This document shows, piece after piece, positions 59,801 to 64,000 of a stretch of 64,000 nucleotides of DNA. Made by a program: the position numbers and the translations under genes. The stretch spans positions 6,183,099 to 6,247,098 of the forward strand of contig NC_048553.1 in NCBI RefSeq assembly GCF_902806685.2. The letters run 5' to 3'. This DNA is from Maniola hyperantus. Taxonomy: Eukaryota; Arthropoda; Insecta; Lepidoptera; Nymphalidae. The first letter of the stretch is position 1. Each line of letters opens with the position of its first letter. Under the pieces are notes generated by a model. It had not been told where the DNA came from. It worked only from the letters and a program-made list of their open reading frames with translations, and did no database searches.

Positions 59801-61940
59801 TTGTAAATCTGTACTTGCATGTAATGGACAGAATAGAGGTCGTATGATACAACACGTATTCCAAGAGCCCAAGAAGTCAATCAGGGGAACTTTCGGTAAA
59901 AATTGAAATACTCAGCTTGTTCTACTCCGAATAGTTTTGTCACAAACACAAATTAGAATTTATTCTTCTACGGATAAATACACCGAAAACAAAGTGATGA
60001 AAACCCAATTTGATCCAGCTGGCACGTGGTGACCAACTTTTTAACTTTAGCTTAAAGCATCGTAAGTCTTTCAACTGTTACCGAAACGTACCTTTCCCAA
60101 TTGAGTTGTTGGGCTGTTGGAACGGCGGAGTGCGGCGGGCGGCCCGACGCCGCTCCACATCGAATATCATAAAGTTACTTTACATAATGTATTTACAACG
60201 GCCGCGATCACTGCGCCATAATGCCCAACTCCGTATATAATATGTACACTAAATTTAAGAACATAGAGTTTCTCTCATTAGCTACCGAATCACAATTCAA
60301 ATATTTGAGTAATTGACAACGGTGGACAAACATGCGCCGGAGCACTAATGCATCTTACTTTATTTGAAATTTGTACTTTGCTCTATTTAAAAGTCGTGCT
60401 AGGTAGGTATGTTTGGTCCATGCAGTCGCAATTCCGAGGATAGTGGCACGGGCGGTGTCCTCGGGAGGGCGGTCGTCTTTGTTGAGACGGAGTGCAACAA
60501 AGAGTAATTGACTTTGTAAAATATTCAATGTCAAAAACAAAGGATCTTTAAGCTCGTCGACCGTATTTATTTAGTAAAATTATGCATGTCAAATGCCGTT
60601 TTTTCACGGTGCTCCGACCGCGAATCCCGATGATACGCAGTTACAATAAGCCACTTTTCATGCAAGATGCTTCCCACCCGACGTCACTAATTAGAGGACT
60701 TCCATCATTATCTCGCCACCAAACCTTTCATTACTTGAATGGCGTAGAATCACATTGACTAGAACTCTCTTAGGAAGGTCGGGTCGTCTATTGCTATAAT
60801 ATTATATTCAGTATTTTCGATGTCTCAAATCTCATTGCATTTCTAACGCTCGTCTTCCTACTCTCTATTAGATGTCGCTACTGGAGGATTCCCTCGATTG
60901 TGCCCGATGGCCCCCTAGTGAACGTCAGTACAAAACTAGAATTAAATACTGCAAATTAATTGTTATTTTTCACTTATATTAAAATCATTACATATTAGGA
61001 ACTGCATTTAACGTTAGTAGTTAATACCGTAAAAAATTATCCAGTGGTAGTTTTATATTAGTATACGTTTGTTCTTAAATTATTACTTTTATTGGTCTCA
61101 ATCGGTACACAGATAAAAGAGAAGTTTCACCAGGGGGCCAGCGGATTCACGGACAGATTTAGATTCATTCACAATTCCAACTGAGATGTCTTAAGTACAA
61201 TCACAATAATGTTAAATCACATTTGACGAATTCCAATTTTTCAACAGAAAATGCTAAAGTCGCAAGACTTTCATAAGGACTGTCGATAAGGCTGTATAAT
61301 TGACACCCAATTACAGTGCCGATGCCGCCCGGGAGCAGTGGATGCGGAACTAATGAAAGTTCATCGGTTCATTTAAGTACTAACTACGTATTTAATTACA
61401 ATTTGTTCAAATGACATTTATATCGGAACTGCAGTCTTTTCTACAGTGCCCGAGAAAAGCACAATGTCCACTCTTTGCTCTGCCGTACCTAACTGTGCGG
61501 GCTCCGGTGCTGCCCCGCGCTGCTTGTGCGACCGAACAGACTGAACAGAACGAGTGTTGCATAAGGAGTCTAAAACAAAGATCACACTTCCTCGAACGGC
61601 AGTACCGCAACAACCCACCCGAAGTCACGCTTCGTCCTAGAGACACATCCGATACATATACATACATAGAAAATATCAAGACAGAAATAATTTCAAATCG
61701 TCACTCCTCCTTCTCAACGTAATAAATATAGCATTTATCTAATTAATTACACAATAATTTCAACAAAAATTTCAAACATCCGATAACGTCTTCAGCTAAG
61801 TCACTCCAGTTTCTGTCAGAGTTCACTCAAAGGAAAAAACTATCAAAAATAACTCGGGTCGCGTACGAGTCCCGCGTGTGTCCGAAGCTAGCACCTTCCC
61901 ATTAAAAATCACATAACACTAACTAGTGACTGCTTGGCGG
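56830..61940 (-). other. Repeat-poor 5 kb, candidate long 3' UTR of the SERTA gene
   Basis: Apart from one small foldback (57988-58140), none of the SINE or MITE families that fill the rest of the window was found here, and there is no convincing ORF. On the minus strand it lies directly after the SERTA stop codon. Plus-strand TTTATT (minus AATAAA) occurs near 56840, 57350 and 58675. A long 3' UTR or conserved regulatory DNA would explain the lack of insertions; this is inference. Confidence 0.4.
57988..58140. mobile_element. Small foldback element T
   Basis: catacacgattatgtttact and gtttgca at the left pair with tgcaaacttgacggtaaact ... cgtgtata at the right. The only insertion seen in the 5 kb repeat-poor stretch. 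Confidence 0.7.
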
Positions 61941-62073
61941 CGTGGCGCCGACTAGATATGCCGCGCGGGCGGCCGGGCCGCGCCGCGCGGCCGCGCTCAG
62001 CTGGCGGCGGCGCGGCGAGCGCGCGCGCGGGCGCTCAGGGCGGCGCGGGCGCGTCCTGCCCGCGCGGCGACCA

Positions 62074-62793
62074 CTAACTCGTGGGCACCAGCAACCGCAC
62101 GAAGCTGTCCTCGCTCCAGCCCCAGTCGTCGGGCCACGCGTCCTCGGGCGGGTCCAGCGCCGAGCGCGACGACAGGCTCAGCACGGAGCCCCAGTCGATG
62201 GCGCGCGGCTCCTCGTCGCCGTAGCCCGAGTCGCGGTCGGGCGGCGGCGGCGCGGGGAAGGGCGTGGCGCGGCCGGCGGCGGGGTCGCGCGCGCCCAGCA
62301 GCGCCGCCGACGCGCACGCCAGCTCGGGCGCCGGCTCCTCCGCGCTCTCGCGCTCCATCTCGCGCTCGATGCCGCGCAGCGTGTTGCACACGAGCACGGA
62401 GCGCCGCAGCGACGGGTCCGCTGTCTGGCGGAAGCGCGCCAGCTTCAGCGCGCACAGGTTCATCATCTTGAGCCGCCGCTCGCGATAGCAGCGGCGCGAG
62501 GCGCAGCGGCCGGCCGCGCGGCCGTCGCAGCAGGCGCGCGCCGCGGCGCCACCCAGCTCCAGGTAGGACTTGCCGTTCTCGGCGCGGATGGTGTCGTGCG
62601 CGCCGCACCAGCCGCCGCACCAGCGCCGGCGACACGCGCGCCGCTCCTCGTCGGCGCGCCAGCACTCCTCGCCGCCCGCGCCGGCGGCCACCGCCTCGAG
62701 CCGCGCGATCGAGTCCTCCCAGCGTGCGACCTTGCCGCCGCCCTCGCACGGGGAGCCGGCGCGCCGCTTGGCGCCGCACCCGCCGCCCGAGCC
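62074..62793 (-). CDS. SERTA-domain protein (taranis-like), last coding exon
   Basis: The minus-strand exon begins after a ttttgcag acceptor (62794-62796 is the CAG) and runs about 239 codons to TAG at 62076-62074. Numbering from the first exon residue plus two, residues about 108-148 form a SERTA domain (LKMMNLCALKLARFRQ, then DPSLRRSVLVCNTLRGIE). A Cys-rich block (about 45-104; CWRAD, CRRRWCGGWCGAH, ACCDGR) precedes it. An acidic/aromatic C-terminus (DWGWSEDSFVRLL) resembles the transactivating tail of this family. SERTA proteins (Drosophila Taranis, vertebrate SERTADs/TRIP-Br) are nuclear co-regulators linked to cell-cycle and chromatin control. The exon is extremely GC-rich and strongly biased to G/C third positions, unlike everything else in the window. 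The upstream exon(s) with the start codon are outside or unrecognised in 62.8-64 kb. A long + frame across it (61942-62820) is an artefact of high GC. Confidence 0.85.
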   Translation of the reverse strand, partial: GSGGGCGAKRRAGSPCEGGGKVARWEDSIARLEAVAAGAGGEECWRADEERRACRRRWCGGWCGAHDTIRAENGKSYLELGGAAARACCDGRAAGRCASRRCYRERRLKMMNLCALKLARFRQTADPSLRRSVLVCNTLRGIEREMERESAEEPAPELACASAALLGARDPAAGRATPFPAPPPPDRDSGYGDEEPRAIDWGSVLSLSSRSALDPPEDAWPDDWGWSEDSFVRLLVPTS

Positions 62794-64000
62794 CTGCAAA
62801 AGACAACCACATTACGTTAAAACTACAAAACATACCTACAATTTGTAATTATTGTTATTCGAGAGGATAGTAAGTGTCAACCAAAGGGCGTTTGTGCACT
62901 CATCCGTGAAATCACGGATTCCGTAAAAATGCGAATGACGGCCACTTCGATACGAGAGAGATACGAACCGAATGCGGTTGAGTGCACAAACGCCCAAATC
63001 CGTAAAAATTAATTATTGAAACAACTTTGAGTCTTGGAACGACGTAAAACAAAGATTTTCTGGTCATCAAAAAAGTAGGTAGGTACCTAAAATAATACTA
63101 AAAGTACGGATCCCTCTAGGAAACAAATGCGCGGATCCCTTGCCGGCAATGATAAAGATACCTGGGCCCGCTTTGTGAAGGGACCCTTCCCTTTTTTTAG
63201 GCACAATATGCACCCGGGGAACAACCCCTGCAGATCGGCCCAGGCCAGGTAGAGAGTTCGTGTTCGGCGATACAACTGTGGGATTTACCCGACAACAACT
63301 GGCGTCTGCATTCTTCCTCTACAAATTGTTCGCTACACAAAGGATCTTCAGCCAAATTAGAAAATCAACAAAGATGTCCCAGTTCTACTCAGCGCGGCGC
63401 CGTAAACCAGAAATAGTTTTATAATCTGTAGGTTGTTCCAGATCTGGCTCGAAGGGCCACTAGGGTGATAGAAGAAAAAATTTCTTCTGGTTTTTAGGCA
63501 GTTTAAAAAATAGCGAACTTTTTAAATAATAATTTTATTGTAAAATGTGGTAACGATAAAAAATAAGTGCTAAAAATAAGATTTTCACTAAGAAAATATC
63601 CCAGAGTCAAACTAAGGGTTAGCTTGGGGCCTTTCTAAATTGTTACGACAAAATTCGACTATTATTAGGTATTATTAGTTATTATTAGGTTAGGTATAAA
63701 ACGTTCTGAGAGTAGGTAGGTACCTAGTGAACGAAACAAAGACTTTGATTAAAAGAATTGCAGTTTAGTGGAAATTTATTTTTTTATAATTTTAAACTGG
63801 AAAAACAAGCTGCTCTATCTTAGCAGCTGCAATGTGTGTAGGTACGCGATAGACAGTTGACAGGGGCCCGACTTCAGACATTTTTATGGAACGTTATACA
63901 TCGCGCGATAAATTCGAGGAGTCAGTCGGAGCAATGTAACCTCGCAACGCGGAGCCTTCGATGGTAGTGAAAAAGGGAGGTTTTAAAAAAGCAAATGAAG
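62794..64000 (-). other. Intron / 5' side of SERTA gene
   Basis: AT-rich sequence upstream of the SERTA exon acceptor. It contains one MITE (62886-62995) and no exon I can support. The missing 5' coding exon may be beyond the window. Confidence 0.45.
62886..62995. mobile_element. Small MITE, perfect 17-bp TIRs
   Basis: gggcgtttgtgcactca and tgagtgcacaaacgccc; interior catccgtgaaatcacggatt resembles the 25160 element. Confidence 0.85.

Noticed and set aside
61942..62820. Long + strand open frame (292 codons) and two long alternative minus frames over the GC-rich block
   Set aside because: They are Ala/Arg-rich, low-complexity shadows of the SERTA exon. The 62074-62793 minus frame is the one with a recognisable SERTA domain and a splice acceptor.

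Overview
This is a eukaryotic window of about 64 kb. It is intron-rich and mostly AT-rich, and crowded with short interspersed repeats and foldback DNA elements. The gene content (Methuselah-type GPCRs, Aquarius, a C2H2 protein, a SERTA protein) indicates an insect. The repeat types, which include tRNA-headed SINEs with GAT tails and 'gcccgcgacttcgtccgcg' repeats, point to Lepidoptera. The species cannot be told from sequence alone.

Region by region. (1) 1-7101, + strand: the 3' two-thirds (seven-transmembrane part) of a Methuselah-like GPCR whose 5' exons lie left of the window. (2) 11910-28189, +: a complete Methuselah-like GPCR of nine exons and 408 aa, with the same intron phases as gene 1, so a tandem paralogue. 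(3) 30505-36755, +: a third, more divergent Methuselah-like GPCR of eight exons and 490 aa. (4) 40006-46087, -: the first six coding exons (299 codons) of the spliceosomal intron-binding protein Aquarius (AQR). The helicase half is not found. (5) 46456-55082, +: a ten-exon, 535-aa C2H2 zinc-finger gene arranged head-to-head with AQR. (6) 62074-62793, -: the last coding exon of a SERTA-domain (taranis-like) regulator, extremely GC-rich. To its left lies about 5 kb that is almost free of repeats and is probably its 3' UTR.

Exon calls for the GPCRs, AQR and the zinc-finger gene rest on continuous reading frame through every splice junction, with GT-AG at all junctions and total lengths divisible by three. 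The rest of the window is introns and spacers packed with repeats. These are SINEs (families A, B, C), two related short repeat families that share a head (E and F), a 'ggttccgtac' family (D), and at least a dozen MITE/foldback families. There is also one three-fold, near-identical tandem array at 21.9-23.7 kb.

The genes do not form an operon-like pathway. The coherent pieces are a receptor cluster (three tandem Methuselah-like GPCRs), a divergent AQR/zinc-finger promoter, and a SERTA regulator locus. No clearly novel molecular system is visible. The most unusual points are the Aquarius gene that stops at a perfect splice donor with no helicase exons to follow, the retrotransposon sequence at three 3' splice sites, and the decayed duplicates of two zinc-finger exons.
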